Source: Clarkia xantiana subsp. parviflora
Taxonomy: Eukaryota; Streptophyta; Magnoliopsida; Myrtales; Onagraceae
Assembly: GCA_036873135.1 (NCBI GenBank)
Contig: JAPTYO010000020.1
Span: 6,626,081-6,690,080, forward strand
Direction of reading: 5' to 3'
DNA length: 64,000 nucleotides
This document shows positions 61,771-64,000 of this stretch, one piece after another. The position numbers and the translations under genes were made by a program. The number at the start of each line of letters is the position of its first letter. Position 1 is the stretch's first letter. The notes below the pieces were generated by a model, which was not told where the DNA came from, did no database searches, and was given only the letters and a program-made list of their open reading frames with translations.

Positions 61771-64000
61771 CGGTTTGTTATTTTGTAAGGTTCTTTTTTC
61801 TGAGAGACTGCAAATTGAAGAAACATCTAAAAACACATGATCTTCCCCGGTTGAACACAAACGGAATGGTAAGACAAACTTTATTACCACACAGCTATCA
61901 TGCATTTTCATACATGTCTTTAAGGTTATGCACCAAACAAACAAACAAATTGTCTCTATTTAGTGTTTGGTTTTTGTTCTTTTGATTTCTTGGGGAGGAC
62001 AGACAGGTTCTCAGTGTTTAAATAAGTGCATGTGACTCTCTTTTGTTCTTTTACTGCACTATTATTTCAACATTTATTATAAAATGAAAGATTATTAATA
62101 TTTAAAATGTTCAAAAATAATATAAGTTATTTTTATATTTAAATTATATATAGTATATTATTTAAGTAGTAATGTAATAACATATATGATTGTGGAAATT
62201 AAGTAACAACAGTAAAGTTTGATTAAAATAAAATTATTTATGTTAGTGATGATGTGAGTTTTCGCTTATTGAATGGAATAGAAACTTTTATTGAACATAT
62301 CTTTTTTAAATTTATAATTACCCAATATTTTATATGTAAATTTGTACAGTATGATTAAATTAGAAAACACTGATTGGAAAAAACGTACATGTGTCAATTA
62401 GAGAAACCATATGAATCGAATTAGTATATGACTAGCCACTAACCCTGTGCATCGCGCGGGAAACATTCTAACTAAAATTAAGATTAAATTAAATAATAAT
62501 AATTTATTGAATTTTTAACATTATTTGAATTTTTTTAAATATATTTTGCTGGATAGAAAATTAGTTCACAATAATGCATTACTTTAGTTACAATATTTAA
62601 TACTAATTATTATTTAATATATTTCATTGTAGTGAAATAATCAATATTATATATCATTTTTATAAGATGTAAAACTAATATAGTATAAATTTTTAACATT
62701 TACTCATTTTTATTTGTTGATATTTTTTGAGTAATTAGGTTTGTTCTTGTTTAAATTATTTAATATGCATCTATTAATTATTTAACATGAGTAAATAACT
62801 TAATTATAATATTAATTCAATTAAAAAATTTATGAACTTAATTTCACGATTATATAGGATATATATATATATATGCATATTGTTTAATCTACTCTTTTGT
62901 TTACTTTGCAATTTTATAAGTTTTAAAAAATAAAATTTAATATACTAAATGAATATAAATCTAATAAGAACTTTATACTATTTATTGACCATACAATAAT
63001 ATATTCATATTTATTCATAGAGCATAATGGATATTCACATAGACAATGTCCTTCAGTCGAATTATATAGTTCTAAAAATATATTTTCACACATCTTATTT
63101 ATTTTTATATATTAATCAACATAAAATATCAAATAATATATATTATTTAATTTTAAAATATACAAAGTTGATAAAACTATACAATTAGCTACACTTTTGC
63201 ATAGTATTTTATATACTAAACAAAATAATTGTTTAATAAAGAAATAATAATATCCAAATACAACTAATGTAGTTACATAGAAAGAAAAAAAAACCAAATA
63301 GTATAGTAGAACCTCTTCGAATTCTATAATAGATAAATCACATATATTGAAACGTTTAGTGTACCAAATGTTTAACCTTAAAGAACATAATGTACCATAA
63401 AAACGTAATATTCAATTAAGAAGTTCAAAAGAAACTATATCGTTTTAAAACATAATGGATATTCTCATATAGATTCCATCGGTTCTCACTGTGGGTTCTC
63501 TTCGCCTGTTGTCCAGCCACTTTCTGCATGAAAAGGTTTTCCTCATATTGCTTGATCTTGTTCTTTGATTTCAGTGAAAATATATGTTCTTTCATCTTCG
63601 CTTGTGTTCTCGATGCTTGTAATCTCTTTTTTATGCCAACATCTCTAATTGGTCCCACTTTTCTAATTAAAATTAAGCGTCTTTGTTGTCGTAATCTAAA
63701 TAGGTGGAATCGATGAAATTATCATGGATGAACTTTTCGACTTTTTCTTAATGAGAAGAACCATTGCACCGAATCTTATACCATGGGTTCGGAGAGTTTT
63801 TACATATTTCGAAAAACTATTGAAAATGAATTGCCTTACAGAGCATCTCTCAGTGAGGCAATTGACTTCAAAGAGATGAATCTGTGGCACTTTGGACTAA
63901 GTTAATCACCACACTTTACTATACTTATATATTTATTTTATGAGGGGGAGAAGAGGCAAGATTTTTTTTTCTCATTTGGTCCTTGTGTGTTTTAAATAGG
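61771..64000. other. AT-rich end of the window, no gene supported
   Basis: 61771-62050 is the probable promoter side of the coiled-coil gene. 62430-62470 carries CTGTGCATCGCGCGGGAAA, a motif type I associate with ends of common plant repeats, but I cannot assign it. 62470-63420 is very AT-rich. Near 63020-63040 and 63450-63475 the words CATAATGGATATTC recur. Short frames at 63425-63890 have no recognised similarity. Confidence 0.4.

Noticed and set aside
62430..62470. Helitron or other repeat end (CTGTGCATCGCGCGGG)
   Set aside because: The motif type is familiar from plant repeats, but no second end, hairpin or target site could be found.
63425..63890. Possible small gene on the - strand
   Set aside because: Two short frames with a basic helical look, but no start, splice sites or recognised similarity; stops interrupt any join.
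1..64000. tRNA, rRNA or other structured RNA genes
   Set aside because: No cloverleaf or rRNA-like segment was noticed on either strand by eye; primer-site words such as TGGCGCCGTC belong to LTR elements.

Overview
The window is nuclear DNA of a flowering plant, most likely a eudicot. It has spliced genes with short exons, GT-AG introns and AT-rich introns. Its Ty3/gypsy elements are of plant Tat/Ogre type, and it also holds a plant-type Mutator-like element (MULE) carrying a plant mobile domain gene, many small MULE-type MITEs, and two conserved plant genes. About two thirds of the window is transposon. I cannot name the species.

Layout. 1-8232: 3' part of a Tat-lineage LTR retrotransposon on + (element 1), with broken pol, an array of 50-bp repeats, an intron-containing antisense gene and the 3' LTR. 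It sits inside 8233-14932, an Ogre-type element on - (5' LTR, primer site, decayed ORF1, intact gag-protease). 16497-22957: a complete MULE with 140-bp terminal inverted repeats (TIRs) and a perfect 9-bp target duplication. It encodes an uninterrupted 793-aa transposase and, convergently, a 5-exon plant mobile domain gene of 590 codons. 23209-23650: a short relative of this MULE. 24047-34133: an 8-exon host gene for a P-loop kinase-like protein of the calmodulin-dependent NAD kinase (NADKc) type, 493 aa, whose introns hold at least seven small transposons.

34999-55792 is a three-level nest. A roughly 1.45-kb retroposon with a 15-bp target duplication is split by LTR element A (35656-54976, -, duplication CATAC), which is split in turn by LTR element B (42438-51766, -, duplication ATATG). 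A and B are non-autonomous: A has gag, protease and a second gag-like module but no reverse transcriptase, and B keeps only fragments. A carries an intron-containing antisense gene of the same architecture as that of element 1, and B keeps part of it. In element 1 and A, a tandem array whose units contain small hairpins lies exactly where the sense and antisense genes converge.

56748-59728: 7-exon gene for the 20S proteasome beta-5 subunit (270 aa) with a 5' UTR intron. 60236-61770 (-): 3-exon gene for a 124-aa coiled-coil protein. 61771-64000 is AT-rich and holds no gene I can support.

The host genes have unrelated jobs (NAD phosphorylation or a related kinase role, proteolysis, unknown). 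What unites the window is serial transposon insertion. Exon boundaries were placed by hand from splice signals and reading frame; no search or alignment program was run.
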